From positions 10,975,072-11,039,071 of the forward strand of contig NC_064537.1 in NCBI RefSeq assembly GCF_023856365.1: DNA of 64,000 bases, read 5' to 3'. Source of the DNA: Brienomyrus brachyistius (taxonomy: Eukaryota > Chordata > Actinopteri > Osteoglossiformes > Mormyridae). Position numbers and translations under genes: made by a program. Under the pieces are notes generated by a model. The model was not told the DNA's origin and ran no database searches. It saw nothing but the letters and a program-made list of their open reading frames with translations. Below are positions 10,801-62,696 of this stretch, one piece after another. The first letter of the stretch is position 1. Every line of letters begins with the position of its first letter.

Positions 10801-13648
10801 TTTGATGTCTGCTTCAGATTTTCACACTTGACTCTAATGTCCTGATAAACACAATCCAAGCATCTGTGTCTGTAGCAGCGGGGAGTGATTTGAAATGCAC
10901 GTCATACCTCGCATATACTTTTGGAGAGATCCATTAACCAAGGGGAGGATTATTTTTACTCAAGGACTATATAAGTGGATTACTGTAGGAAAATAAGTTG
11001 CTAAGTGAAGGAACAAGATAAATGGAACCGAGTACATTTAGATGCTTTGGCAGCAGAGTTTTGAATGCTAGTTTCCTCTGTGATATATCACTCCAGCCCA
11101 AGACGGATACAGAATTACGAATCTAATGCGTGGCAGTGCAACTAGCCCTAACAGCAGCGCAATCCGAAGCAATGCGTACAACGCCGTCTTTGATTTACTT
11201 CTGATTGCCGCCGTGCAGCAAGGCAGCCTGCAGTCGTGCAGGGGGAGCAGAACACAGACAGTGCCAGGATGGGCACCTACTGCTGTCTCTCGCTCTCTGA
11301 TAGGAGCGGCGTGGCCATGTGACGGCCTGAGGGCGGGGTCGTGTACGCACCCGACTGGAGTGGGGGTATCTTGGACCAGGCGCTGTCTGAGGGGGCCTTT
11401 TGGACACGCTTACATGACATTTTGGGCAACGGCATATTTTAGAAGCTCTGCATTTTTCTGATTCTTTTCACAATGGTAAAAAATGTTTACATGCATACAA
11501 AACAATAGAAGCCCACTGCAACCATAAAAGGTGAGGATGGTAAATTAATGCTGTTGTGTCCGTCTTGTGTTCTTTGGTATTTTTGAATGTTGGGGTAATT
11601 TATCAGAAGGGTAACTGCAGGAATTAACCAGTTTAAAGGGAATTAAACCTTCCGCTTACACTGGGGCCACTATCACCAACATATATACTGCTGAATTATT
11701 ATTAATGTTCATTCTCCTTAACTGAGTCTTCCAGGGAGGTAGGACCTGCTTGGCAATTTTTTTAAATGACAATTAAAAAAGAAAATCTTCTGACTGCAAG
11801 TACATGTCTTAACTGTGACTATAGTGTTATTGTATGAACATTGAAGCAGTACCCATCCAGCCTGTCCTCTTCTGACCACTAAGCCAGGTCAGGGTCATGT
11901 GGTGGCCATCAACCAATCACAGGCAGCCAAACTGGTGTACACCCCCCTCCCCCCCTCTACAGGATGCCAGTCTCAAAGTGAACCAGCATTCTCTGGAGTT
12001 AGAGTTTCTCCTGTTGATATTTCCCTTAAAATATTTAGCTTTCTCATTATGGTTTATTCACAGAAGAATGTATGACTACATTTGTCACGTAGATACATAA
12101 TTTAGAAGATAGGCCAATATATCCATTCATCTATCTCCTCATCTATTGTTTAAAAAAATAAGGCAATACAATGTTTAATAATTTGAATCTAACCCATGGG
12201 CCATAACCAGCTGCAGAATTTCCAATTTGATTGTTGTTCTGCTTCATATGTCCATATGACCACTAGGGTTCTTAGGAGTTGTGTCATCACCTTTCAGGGA
12301 ATAGAGAAAATTCAGCTTACAGCTAATTCGGAAATAAATATCAGCTGCTACAAACAAATGCACACACTCTACATTTACCATGAAGCACAGCTCAAACTGA
12401 CCGAGACGACCTGAATGTGCAGTATTACATCATGGATGCAGAGTGTTTTTATTGTCATGGAAATTATATTGATACTGCAGAGAGTGTTGTTACCCCGAGC
12501 TATAAATTACTCAAAGTTACAGTCACTCCTGAATGTAGAGGCAGATGTCACATGACCCCACAGACAATTAGCCTGCTTTTAGAGTAACAGATTATTAGTT
12601 GCCATCTATTACAAAGTGATTGGCACATTTCTTATAGTTACACATTCTCTGTTATAGTGCGAACGTGCAGATGGACCATCCTAACTTACGAACAGAGATA
12701 TTTATACGTAAGGACGTTTAGGGAGAAACTGGTGATTCTAGTTACACAATAAATTGGTATTTTTTAGTCATTTTAGTCAAAACTTTAGTTTGTGGTAGGT
12801 GGAAAACTTTATTAATCCCTCGGGAAGGTTCCTCTGGGAAATTCAGTTTCTAGTAGCACCATAGCCCCGTACATGATACCGTGCGTTATTCACAAACATT
12901 ATTGGCAAAGAGTATTTTAGGAGGATTTTCTTGTCTCCCTGGACTAGATTACCTACTGGGAGGTGTATGACGGCTCTGCCATCAGGGAGCTGGAGGGCTC
13001 ACTCTCGGGCTCCGTAAACGGCATGCATATTTCACCCGAGGGAAAGCACTTTGTCACAGGTATGTTTGCAGCTTTGCCGTGAGCACAGCGAGATCGTGCT
13101 TGTAACATTCATCTTACATTAACATGAATGTGGATTGATACTTCAGTTACCACTGATACATTTAACATGAAGATTCACCAGCGCAGCTCTATGAAAAATA
13201 TGGACAAGATCTTTTAGCTATTGTTTTTAAAATCACTAAATAAATCATAAATCATCATATGTAAACGTGGCTTAAAATGTATCATCGTGTATTCTACGTT
13301 TTATGAAAGTAAACACACTGTTTATCTTATCGGAAACTTATTTAGATTGAAAGTCACTATAACGGCCAAATAAAGAGAGCAAACAAGCAGAAAGTGACCT
13401 TGTTACGAGGCACAATCTGTGTGTGTTTGTGTGTGTTTGTCTGTGATTGTGTGTGTGGGGGTGTCTCTGCAGGGGGTGATGAGAAGCTGGTTAAGGTGTG
13501 GGGGTACACTGAGGGGGAAGTGACACACGTCGGCATTGGGCATAGTGGCAGTATCACCAGTGTCAGCATCTGCCCCAACAACAAGTACATCATCAGCACC
13601 AGTGCAGACGGAGCTGTGCTCAGGTGGAAGTACCCCCATGCTTCCTGA
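1811..13648 (+). CDS. CFAP52: Cilia- and flagella-associated protein 52 (WDR16), complete, 14 coding exons
   Basis: The joined exons give 1869 bases, 622 residues plus stop, close to the human protein of about 620. Coding segments are 1811-1886, 2182-2381, 2804-2940, 3083-3211, 3669-3768, 3958-4074, 4976-5076, 5323-5493, 5755-5903, 6870-7015, 7329-7480, 7568-7670, 12948-13059 and 13473-13648. All introns are GT-AG and phases match. The product is made almost wholly of WD40 repeats forming two beta-propellers. Repeat-ending Trp residues are visible at W98, W142, W187, W361, W446, W490, W531, W574 and W616. In the family CFAP52 is a microtubule inner protein in the B-tubule of axonemal doublets, near the inner junction with CFAP20, PACRG and CFAP45; loss affects ciliary motility and laterality. 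An in-frame TGA at 1805-1807 precedes the start, and the N-terminus aligns with the mammalian one. Confidence 0.97.
2182..2381 (+). CDS. CFAP52: CFAP52 coding exon 2
   Basis: Encodes residues 26-92 and ends in phase 0. It contains the conserved blocks HLIYPLG and NNVSCVAVSKSG, and ends at ASGQVTFMGFR. The acceptor is TTTTGTAG and the donor is GTACGT. Confidence 0.96.
2475..2547 (+). tRNA. tRNA-Ala, anticodon AGC
   Basis: A 73-base cloverleaf folds cleanly. The acceptor stem pairs 2475-2481 with 2540-2546, followed by discriminator A2547. The anticodon stem CTCGC/GCGAG (2501-2505/2513-2517) carries loop TTAGCAT with AGC at 2508-2510. The T stem is CGGG/CCCG. The third acceptor pair is G-U, the G3:U70 identity element recognised by alanyl-tRNA synthetase. 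The T loop reads ATCGATG instead of TTCGANT, which I recall in normal vertebrate tRNA-Ala(AGC) genes, so it need not mean decay. It lies in CFAP52 intron 2 on the same strand. No run of four T residues follows within about 30 bases, so the Pol III stop is unclear. No intron and no encoded CCA. Confidence 0.93.
2804..2940 (+). CDS. CFAP52: CFAP52 coding exon 3
   Basis: Encodes residues 93-137 plus two bases of Ser138. It begins ADIIIWDF, the end of a WD repeat, and ends LVSLGGQDDD. The acceptor follows a T-rich tract and the donor is GTAGGT. Confidence 0.96.
3083..3211 (+). CDS. CFAP52: CFAP52 coding exon 4
   Basis: Completes Ser138 and runs to two bases of Asn181. It starts SIVVWNIEKKEAICGSP and ends VFVSAG. 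The acceptor is TTTTTTTCCCAG and the donor is GTAGGT. Confidence 0.96.
3212..3668. other. CFAP52 intron 4, no feature seen
   Basis: 457 bases of AT-rich intron. I see no repeat family or RNA gene in it. Confidence 0.6.
3669..3768 (+). CDS. CFAP52: CFAP52 coding exon 5
   Basis: Completes Asn181 and runs to residue 214 in phase 0. It holds the highly conserved block GTLRVWELDLPNRKI followed by PTECQTGQLKR. The donor is GTGAGG. Confidence 0.96.
3958..4074 (+). CDS. CFAP52: CFAP52 coding exon 6
   Basis: Encodes residues 215-253 (39 codons, phase 0 at both ends), IAEDDDFFYCGTSSGD to KQKFSK. It matches the mammalian segment with the acidic DDD run and FFY. The acceptor is ATCGCAG and the donor is GTTGGT. 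Confidence 0.94.
4075..4975. other. CFAP52 intron 6
   Basis: 901 bases. The 3' half is occupied by a truncated SINE copy at 4484-4760, listed separately. The rest shows nothing recognisable. Confidence 0.7.
4484..4760 (+). mobile_element. 5'-truncated SINE copy with GGATGGATGG tail
   Basis: The body runs from GTGTGGAGTGTGCATGTTCT through a segment ending GATAAGCAGTTACAG and then GATGGATGG. The same body occurs at 46389-46479 on this strand and at 49902-50302 on the opposite strand, where the tRNA-like head is present. This copy lacks the head, as expected from incomplete reverse transcription. I cannot fix the database family name. Confidence 0.8.
4976..5076 (+). CDS. CFAP52: CFAP52 coding exon 7
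   Basis: Encodes residues 254-286 plus two bases of Arg287. It reads GVNSLSMLKTGDILVGSGDG and on to NFKTL. The acceptor is TTGCGCAG and the donor is GTAAGT. This is the least conserved propeller segment but is in phase with both neighbours. Confidence 0.92.
5323..5493 (+). CDS. CFAP52: CFAP52 coding exon 8
   Basis: Completes Arg287 and runs to two bases of Phe344. It contains the conserved RGEGHQFFVGTDAAQIYR block and ends GVVFP. The donor is GTGAGT. Confidence 0.95.
5755..5903 (+). CDS. CFAP52: CFAP52 coding exon 9
   Basis: Completes Phe344 and runs to one base of Ala394. It contains ELFATCSQDDIRVWHS and FMRDGKSIIS, which are nearly identical to mammals. The donor is GTGGGT. Confidence 0.96.
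5904..6576. other. CFAP52 intron 9, 5' part
   Basis: Unremarkable AT-rich intron. A SINE fills the remainder of the intron up to the next acceptor. Confidence 0.6.
6577..6846 (-). mobile_element. tRNA-derived SINE, minus strand
   Basis: Read on the minus strand, the element has a B box GGTTCGAGCGC (complement of 6788-6798), then the core CCTTGAGCAAGACACTGAAC. It ends in a tail containing AAAAGCGCTATATAAATGCA near 6600. This structure is typical of teleost tRNA-derived SINEs. It is antisense to CFAP52 and its head stops about 23 bases before the exon 10 acceptor. Confidence 0.8.
6870..7015 (+). CDS. CFAP52: CFAP52 coding exon 10
   Basis: Completes Ala394 and runs to Gln442 in phase 0. It starts WNDGKIRIFTPESGTL and ends RRIVSGGGEGQ. 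The polypyrimidine tract TTTGTTTTGTCTTCCAG lies between it and the adjacent SINE. The donor is GTAATG. Confidence 0.96.
7016..7328. other. CFAP52 intron 10, no feature seen
   Basis: 313 bases with no recognisable element. Confidence 0.6.
7329..7480 (+). CDS. CFAP52: CFAP52 coding exon 11
   Basis: Encodes residues 443-492 plus two bases of Val493. It begins VRVWQI and ends in the classic WD-repeat close DGACIVWDL. The donor is GTGAGT. Confidence 0.96.
7568..7670 (+). CDS. CFAP52: CFAP52 coding exon 12
   Basis: Completes Val493 and runs to Lys527 in phase 0. It contains MVLANTLFRAVCYHPEEYQ and IITSGTDRK, closely matching mammals. The intron before it is only 87 bases. The donor is GTAGGA. Confidence 0.96.
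7931..8093. mobile_element. hAT-like miniature inverted-repeat element (MITE)
   Basis: The element starts CAGAGGGGG and ends CCACCCCTG, typical CAG...CTG hAT-type termini. An internal inverted repeat pairs 7960-7985 with 8039-8064 at 25 of 26 positions, and weaker pairing (about 18 of 26) continues to the ends. The flanks ATTACTGG (7923-7930) and ATTATTAG (8094-8101) match at 6 of 8 positions, consistent with an old 8-bp target duplication. It has no coding capacity. Confidence 0.75.
10336..10361. other. Small perfect-type hairpin
   Basis: CACTGTCTGTC, a 4-base loop TAAG, and GACGGACAGTG can pair at 10 of 11 Watson-Crick positions plus one G-U. It sits at the edge of a CpG-rich patch in intron 12. 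No function is evident. Confidence 0.4.
10650..10800 (+). mobile_element. Degraded tRNA-derived SINE fragment
   Basis: Contains a B-box-like GTGGGTTCAAATCCC (from about 10657), the core GGGCCCTTGAGCAAGGTCC and a tail ACAAAAGCGTCTGTTAAATG. These blocks recur at 34756-34930 and 58439-58635, so this is a member of the same SINE superfamily. The A box is not recognisable. Confidence 0.75.
12795..12850 (+). repeat. Short fish-type dispersed repeat
   Basis: The segment AACTTTATTAATCCCTCGGG and the following GGAAATTCAG resemble a dispersed repeat common in fish genomes. Only a fragment is present, so I do not assign a family. Confidence 0.45.
12948..13059 (+). CDS. CFAP52: CFAP52 coding exon 13
   Basis: Encodes residues 528-564 plus one base of Gly565. 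It begins ITYWEVYDGSAIRELEGSL and ends GKHFVT. The acceptor is GGACTAG and the donor is GTATGT. Confidence 0.96.
13060..13472. other. CFAP52 intron 13
   Basis: 413 bases. The 3' end is a GT-rich simple-sequence tract (about 13419-13461) immediately before the exon 14 acceptor CTCTGCAG. Nothing else is recognisable. Confidence 0.7.
13473..13648 (+). CDS. CFAP52: CFAP52 coding exon 14 with stop
   Basis: Completes Gly565 and runs to the TGA at 13646-13648. It contains LVKVWGYTEGEVTHVGIGHS and ends AVLRWKYPHAS, matching the mammalian C-terminus. Confidence 0.97.
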
Positions 13649-13772
13649 ATGCCCCCCACCGCTGTCCCAGCATCCTCACTGTCGGGGACGTTTGACTAGC
13701 CCCCCTGCTAGTTTTCCATATTGTTGCAGATGTATACGTTTGATTAATTGCAGCATATTTTTCATGCATCAG

Positions 13773-13778
13773 AATAAA
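13773..13778 (+). promoter_or_regulatory. Polyadenylation signal of CFAP52
   Basis: AATAAA lies 125 bases after the stop codon, giving a short 3' UTR. It is the first canonical signal downstream of the gene. Confidence 0.7.
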
Positions 13779-15100
13779 TGCGATCTTCACTGAGAAGAAA
13801 CAAACACACGTAATGATGCTTGCGGTTCATTTTTGTACTTGTACATTTTGCTAATTGCCTTAGCATTAAACGTAGTCATACTCAATTGCCTATTGAACAT
13901 ATTGAATTGCCTGGAACACTGACAAGTACAGAGGATATCACGGCAATAGGGATCACTCTTTCATTTCAAGTTTAATGGATTTATTTTTCGGTGATCCAAT
14001 TCTATTATTAGCCCAATTACCCAGCCGGACTTTTGGATGCTTTTTTACAAAATCTATCTGTATTTATTCCACATGACATTGCAAAAAAGAAAATAAAAAA
14101 ATACAGTCAAATACATTGCACAACAATGCTGACATTTAGGACAAAAAAAATGTTGTAAATGTGGAATTGCATCAACTATCTTAAAAAGGTGAAAATAGAT
14201 ATTCAAATATACTATATTTCCAGTGAAGAACTACATATTTATTTATAAATTCTTACATTAATGATGTACACAAAACTATGCATGCCAAAATTCATAAGAC
14301 CTGAAATCACGTACTTCATTCCCACATGCGTCGAACTTTTTAGGGACATATTATAGAGGCCTCCAGTTTTCTAAAGTTAAGCTGTTTATGAATTATTTAA
14401 TGCTTCTCTCGAGAAATGCAGTGCGTTCTCAGTTATTCCTGCTAGAATATTCCATCTGGAATACGGAATACTCTATCTGCTGTAATGCTCCAATTAAATA
14501 CCACGTTGTTGTCGTAACTTTAAATTGTATTTTAATTGGTCTCTTTAGTATAAGTCTATAACCGCCTTCCAAATATACGTTACAGAGATGAGTAAATTGG
14601 CTCGCAGGGAGATGTCACAAGAGTCTAATTTGTGGTACTGGTGAACTGTGAAATTAAATTGAAACGGAAACGGCGTAGCTCAGTCGCTGTGGTCATTCAG
14701 GAGATTTGTTATCCTTTGACACTCTGGATGACTTGTCGTCCAAATATTATTCAGAATCACATTTTCTTCTAGCATGAATTTTGTGGGTTTTTTTTAAATG
14801 TCAGGCTCTTTAAAATGAGATTCGCATAGGGCAAAACGATTTAGTCACTTTTAAGTCGGAATGATCATTTCCGAGCCAAACAGCAGGGGGCTCCCAAATT
14901 CTTTAGTGGTGCATTTCTCCGACGTGAGGCCGATTCAAAGCTGTATAATGAGATCTTCTTTTGCCCTGCTTGTAGTCTCTGTGGTGTTATTTTCAGTGCA
15001 TTGATTAGGTTAAATAATTTATATTATAATTTGCCGCGTTCAGTGATTAGTAAAGATCACCAATAGACCTAACCAAGCAGGGATATGTGTTCCACAAGAA
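13779..15100. other. Intergenic sequence between CFAP52 and USP43
   Basis: AT-rich DNA with A/T homopolymers and no recognisable gene, RNA or repeat family. Transcription on both sides is in the same direction. Confidence 0.65.
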
Positions 15101-15720
15101 ATACGGAGAAGAGGCGTGTAATCGGCTTAAATTTTAATGATCCGTGCTCAAATATCCGCACCTGCGCCGAAATAAATGCGTTGCAGAAATGCGTGCGCCC
15201 GGCTGTCTGCCTGCAAACGCGCACAGTGCGATCCCTTTTTGCAGGCGGTCCTAGAGTTTCCCTCAGAACAGCGGCACCTACTCAAACTAAACCAGGCTAA
15301 TAAGATTCAAAGTGGGAGGGAACAGGAGCGGAGATCCGCCAAACAGGAACACGCACCGGAGAGCCGAGCCCGGAGTCATGCGAGGATCGCCACGGACGCT
15401 GACGGACGAGTGAGTCCGAGCCGGAAAGACGAGGAAGTGCGCGGAGCATGGAGTTGGTATGAACTCACCTTTCCAGTTATGACAGGTGTCCGCCGACAGG
15501 AAGAAGGAGGACGCACGCAAGCTTAAAGGAATCATCGGAATGTCGGGGGGACACTAATCATGTGCCTTGGCACCGCAACGGTGCCCCTTCAGTGTGATAC
15601 GCTGTTGTGCTTTTTTCCCCAAGGAAGAACTTGAAGGCGGACAGGTAGGAGCGCTTTTCCCAGCCGATACGTTCGCTTGCGATTATCCCGCCCCCCTCTC
15701 CCCTCCAGTGACAAATAACC
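15100..15720 (+). promoter_or_regulatory. USP43 promoter and 5' UTR region, CpG-rich
   Basis: GC content and CpG frequency rise from about 15130 and stay high to 15540, unlike the AT-rich DNA before. No TATA box is evident, as expected for a CpG promoter. A pyrimidine tract ending CCCCTCCAG at 15700-15708 looks like a splice acceptor just before the start codon. Possible donors are GTGAGT at 15410 and GTAGGA at 15645, so a spliced 5' leader is possible. The transcription start cannot be placed from sequence. Confidence 0.5.
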
Positions 15721-57768
<42,048 letters not shown>

Positions 57769-58438
57769 GTAATTGGGCCGGCGCGTCCGAGCCGGCGTGA
57801 CTCGCAACTTTACCCAAGATGCAGCGCTGCAGGGCCCTAAAGCGTGTCACCAGCACCATTGTGTTCAATATGGAATACGGAGTACCTTGTGTAAAACACG
57901 GACTATTGAAATGTATGCAGGCTGGATGTCACGCCCTCCCCCCCCCCCCCTCTCTGGCAGATGTCTCCAGGCAGATGGCTGGCATATAAATGCATGGGGG
58001 CAGACGCCTTGCACAAACGCACCGACTGCAGGCGACAGAGTTACACGTCTTATGTGGCCCCCGGGAATGACAAGTGGCAGCATTTGACCATTAAAGCAGA
58101 ACGTTATGCAGATTTCAAGCGAACGCATTGCTTGAGTGTGACCGAATCTTTAGTTAATCACTCCTGATTCCCATTACAGGGCAGCGCATCCTTAAATCGT
58201 ATAGCTAGGGAGACCTGGTGCTTTCATCCGAGGTGGATGTTTCTAGGCCCCCTGTCTGCGCTGTCTGGGGAATTCATGGCCAGGTATCCGGAGAAGAGGA
58301 TCCATACAGATGCAGTGGATGTGAACGTGGATGTCGGTCTGCCAGGGATTCCCGCGAGGGCTCCTCGGGAGCGCTGCTGAACAGTGGCTAGTCCTCCACA
58401 GATGCCGCCTGGAACTAAGTTGGCTCTTTTTGGTACTG

Positions 58439-58635
58439 GTGTGTAGCTCAGTGGGTTAGGACACTGTGCCCGTAAGCAGAAGGTTGCTGACTCAAATCCC
58501 AAGGTGGGCTGAGCGATCCACCCCATTGGGCCCTTGAGCAAGGCCCTTAACCCCAGTTGTGCCCGGGACCGGCTGACTTTACTGCCTCACTTTTGTGCTG
58601 CTTTGGATAAGTGTGTCGGCTAAATAAATAAAACA
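58439..58635 (+). mobile_element. tRNA-derived SINE, full-length or nearly so
   Basis: The A box TAGCTCAGTGGG is at 58444-58455, and a B-box-like GACTCAAATCCC ends at 58500. The core GGGCCCTTGAGCAAGGCCC follows near 58528, then a 3' part ending TTTGGATAAGTGTGTCGGCT and AAATAAATAAA. This layout is a standard fish tRNA-SINE. It is in the sense orientation of USP43. Confidence 0.88.
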
Positions 58636-60168
58636 TGAAAGTGAAACGTGTGCTAGAGAGGTGAAGACTTCAGTGAGCAGCAGGGCACAGACAGCTGCGT
58701 TTTACATGGAAATAAGTGGAGGAAGAGATACGCAGCTACGGAGAGCAGCCGGAGAGGTAGATCGTACCGTACGCCCAGGTTCGGGTGCGTCGGGTTGCCA
58801 GCCTCGGCCTGGGTGTGTCCCAGAGTCCTTCCTCTTGGCCGTGCTCCAATCAGCTGTCTCATGAGGGCGGCGGCCCGGTGTGGAGCCGGTGGGGATTTGC
58901 TTTCGATGAGCCGCCTTTCAGGAAAACACACACACACACACACACATACATGGAAACAGGCCAGCAGTGTGACTGTTCCTGCTTTGATAACGCCCCCTGA
59001 GGGATAATAGCCCTCCAATCGAAGGCAGCCAGAGAGTGCGTCTGATTGGCTGGAGTTCCCTCAGCACTCTCTCGCCCCCTAGTGTTAATCCTGTGTCATT
59101 TTACTAGTAGCTTAATCATCAAATACTGTGAAAGAACTGACTTGCAGAGTTGGGAGGGGGGGGGGCACATCTCACCACCATGGGGAGGTCCTGAGGCGCA
59201 TCCCTGGCGCTGCAGGGGGGAGCGAGGACAGTTTGTTTGCTTTTAAATGCGTCACTTTGAAAGCCTCTGTGCTTTTTTTTTAATTGTTTGTCGTTAGGCC
59301 TGTGTAATTGGGCCCTGTGGCTCACGCACCGTGAACTTTAACGCTGCCATGAATCTGATACTGTTCTGCGCCCCCGGCACCCGGTTTATAAATACGGCAG
59401 GTATGAATGGGTTTCCTGCAGCAGGAATGGCACCGGGTGATAACAGGAAAACGATACTCCCTTCCCAGTGACAGCCACGTCATGTGACAGATGACTCATC
59501 TCTCAGCAGAGTTAAGGGAGCCTTTGTTTGCCTGCTTGTGTAGCCGAACATGCCCAAAATGGACCAACCATCTGTTCCTCGGCTGCAAGATGTCTGCATA
59601 ACATTAATTACAATTCACTTGCATGACAGATGCCTTTATACAAATTGTCTTACAATTTAATATAACTGGGTGCTCACTGAGGCATCAAGTTAAGTACTTT
59701 CCAACTGTTGTTCTTCTTTGAGTTTAACTTTTGCACTTGTAACTCTGGTCCCTCAACCACTACGCCCTCTGCTGTTCACTTTTGTAATACATTATGGAAG
59801 GGATAAATGTGTGGTGAGCCAATTTATATGGTATTTAGTAGCGATGTGATGGATTTCCCTCACCTCCCCACCGTGTCTTTCCATGAGCCCAGATCAATGC
59901 CTGCATGCTTATTTATTGGCACCATCAAGCCTGTCCATCTGCTTACCTCTAGCAGCCGGAGAAAATGTCATGCTGAGTCATAGGTTCACCACTAAAAATC
60001 CTTAGCCTAAGTGTAGTTAGCAGGGTGTGTGAGGCGGTGAGTTTTCCCCTCTGTGTCTGTGTGTCGAGATGGCAGGTACATAGTGCTCAGCCTGGCTCTG
60101 TGGAGGAGATGATCCCAAAACTCATAGTGTTTACCCAACCTCTGCTGGCCTGTATGTCTCAGCATCCC

Positions 60169-60192
60169 TGGATGGATGGATGGATGGATGGA
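60169..60192. repeat. TGGA tetranucleotide repeat
   Basis: Six TGGA units. It could be an isolated tail of the GGATGGATGG SINE family, but no body is recognisable before it. Confidence 0.85.
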
Positions 60193-60353
60193 GAACTGCA
60201 TGTTAAAGAAAAGTTTGGATTCCATCTGCTGGACACAGATTATGTTCTCTTAAACTACTTTTGGTAAAATTTACTCAAATTATGCCATTCACAGCAGAAA
60301 TCTTCATCCTGCCACTCAGCAGTTCATCAACATTCAAAATCTCCATGTATCTG

Positions 60354-60355
<2 letters not shown>

Positions 60356-60392
<37 letters not shown>

Positions 60393-60420
60393 TGTGTGTG
60401 TGCGCGCGTGCGTGCATGTG
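60356..60420. repeat. GT microsatellite with GC-rich end
   Basis: GT units with one slip, ending in alternating GC/GT (GCGCGCGTGCGTGCATG), a purine-pyrimidine alternation throughout. Confidence 0.93.
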
Positions 60421-62084
60421 TTTTGTTTAGTTTTCTTCCACGGCAGGAGAATCGAGAAGTAAGATCACATGCACAGAGCATAAACAATTCGTCTTAGTCG
60501 GAGCTAATTAGCATATAACCTCAGAATTCAGAAAATGCATGAAACAGCTGAGATATTTCATTCCCCGCCCTTCACCTTTTGATTATGTTCACTCGTGTAA
60601 TAGGTCGTCAATTTGCATTGCTTGTAGGAAGACAACATTTTGAGCAGCTCTTCCCTGTTTCACCTCAAAAACACAGAACTGGAAATAAGGCAGCACCTTT
60701 GCGCCCGTTTTTCAATCTAGCTTGTGTGCATTTGGTCTTTTGAAATTACTAGCACTGTAGATTAAAGTGAATCAGAATCAGATAGTTGGTTCATTGCTCC
60801 ACCGCTTTGATCTACATGACAAATTGTCTAAAGATTCACACGAGATGGTCACACGGATCATATATTCACATTAGCTTTGTGAGAATGTAGATACTTGGTA
60901 ACTGTAGTTATTGCTCATTTTTGGTCTTCATCTTGTAGGATTATGTCGCCTAGCAGCGGCCGACAGATGTCGGGTCGGTTTGACAAGCCTCACACGTCGT
61001 CTCTTTCTTTTTTTGTTTACACTCATATGTGCGTCAGAACGGTGTCAGAATTGGCGTCTGTGTGAGCCAGACTGGGAGAATGCATTCCAGAAAGTCCTGG
61101 GAGTACAGTGCGTCTCCGGGTCGTCTGCAGACCCACAGCTGGCTTCGTAATATCGAGTAATGCTCCCAGAAATGTAATCTCATTCCACACTCTGTGTATT
61201 ATCGTCCGCCTTTGCCGTGGCATATTCCATGCGGCTCCTCGGCGGTTCGGGCAGCTCGGTCTCAGGCCTAATAACCGCCGGAATTGAAATCGGGAATTTG
61301 GTTAGCCATTGCCTCACGCCCTCGGAGAGCTGGCTGCTTCTCCAGGGTTGGAGGATCTGAGCATCTTTCATGGAATGCTGCTGTAGGAAAGACCTGCTTT
61401 CTATATAGGATAGAGAGCAAATGAACATAGAAAACGGTAGAGTAGCAATCCTCAGTGTGGTTCCTGTTTCTAGGCAAATAAAGACATTTCACACTTTTGG
61501 GTCAACTAGACGGCCTTTGAGAGTAGCTGGTGTAGATTTCAGTAATTTTGAGGCTCATCATAACAGGATAAATGTGCACTAATTTAAAAAAAAAGTGCTA
61601 TTGAGCACAGAAAGCAAAGAATAGTTTTGTTTTTTTAAGTAAACAGTAAGATTGAGTCTGTCTGAGCTCCCTACACTGCAGTGTTGAGCAGAGTTCTCTA
61701 CATACCTCTGGGGTTGAAGCGAGGTCTTTGTCAAAGTGCAGTGTTGCTTAGAAACCCACGACCTCTGCGTTCCTCCTCCCTCACTCAGAAGAAACTATCT
61801 TTGCATGCCCCCCCCACCCCCACCCCCCTCAATCTTCAATTGTAAAGTCAAAAGTTTAGATGTTATATAGAGTGTGTCTGACAGATCAATCAGAGGTTTG
61901 TCAAGTGCAGGCTCTGGGGTGGGTCTCTAAATTGCTCGGGGGGGGGGGGGGGGTTGTGGAAATCAAAGGGCTTAGAAGACACCCTCAGGGCAGTGAAAGG
62001 CAGTGGGGGGGGGTTGCTGCAGAATGGAATTTCTCTGCCCCTTTCAGAGCAGCAGACTGACTGTTCTGGAAGGCCTGCAGTGTG

Positions 62085-62470
62085 CATGTCCCGAGGCCTG
62101 CCGCTCGTGCTCCATGTCCCGAGGCCTGCCGCTCGTGCTCCATGTCCCGAGGCCTGCCGCTCGTGCTCCATGTCCCCAGGCCTGCCGCTCGTGCTCCATT
62201 TCACCAGGCCTGCCGCTCGTGCTCCATGTCCCCAGGCCTGCCGCTCGTGCTCCATTTCACCAGGCCTGCCGCTCGTGCTCCATGTCCCCAGGCCTGCCGC
62301 TCGTGCTCCATGTCCCCAGGCCTGCCGCTCGTGCTCCATGTCCCCAGGCCTGCCGCTCGTGCTCCATGTCCCCCAGGCCTGCCGCTCGTGCTCCATGTCC
62401 CCAGGCCTGCCGCTCGTGCTCCATTTCCCCAGGCCTGCCGCTCGTGCTCCATGTCCCGAGACCTGCCGCT
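62085..62470. repeat. 28-bp minisatellite, about 13.8 copies
   Basis: The unit begins CATGTCCCCAGGCCTGCCGC and ends TCGTGCTC. Variation is confined to the first ten bases (CCGA, CCCA, TTCACCA versions); one unit has an extra C near 62370. No unit contains a stop codon in any of six frames, so long open frames of repeated peptides appear on both strands. They have no other support as genes. Confidence 0.95.
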
Positions 62471-62696
62471 AAACACCACACTAAACATACACACTACATG
62501 GACATATGCTGCACGGGCACACATACATTACACTGACACATGGCACACCGGACACATAAACACACTACACAGACATACACACAGTACATGGACATACGTT
62601 ACATGGGCATGCAGAGGCTTGCAATGTTTTATGTTGAGAATTTCCCAGTTGAAGCAAATGATTTCTATCTCACCGTGAAACAAAGATACCTTCACC

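Larger units (their letters stand above)
7671..12947. other. CFAP52 intron 12 (5.3 kb)
   Basis: The longest intron of the gene. It contains a hAT-like miniature element at 7931-8093, a poly-G tract near 9899, a GC- and CpG-rich patch at about 10180-10340 ending in a small hairpin (10336-10361), and a tRNA-derived SINE fragment near 10650-10800. It also has a second GC-rich patch at about 11200-11400 and a fish-type repeat at 12795-12850. I see no coding exon in it. Confidence 0.75.

Noticed and set aside
15085..15535. Open frames of 71, 116 and 82 codons before USP43
   Set aside because: They sit in the CpG-rich promoter where stops are rare, and the real start codon is preceded by an in-frame TGA.
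59355..59400. ATACTGTTCTGC, which would encode the ILFC expected in the next USP43 exon
   Set aside because: The residues around it do not match the family, the upstream sequence gives no acceptor in phase, and a four-residue match is expected by chance.
61890..62678. Long open frames of 107-198 codons on both strands with repeated peptides
   Set aside because: They are produced by the 28-bp minisatellite in every frame and have no other coding support.
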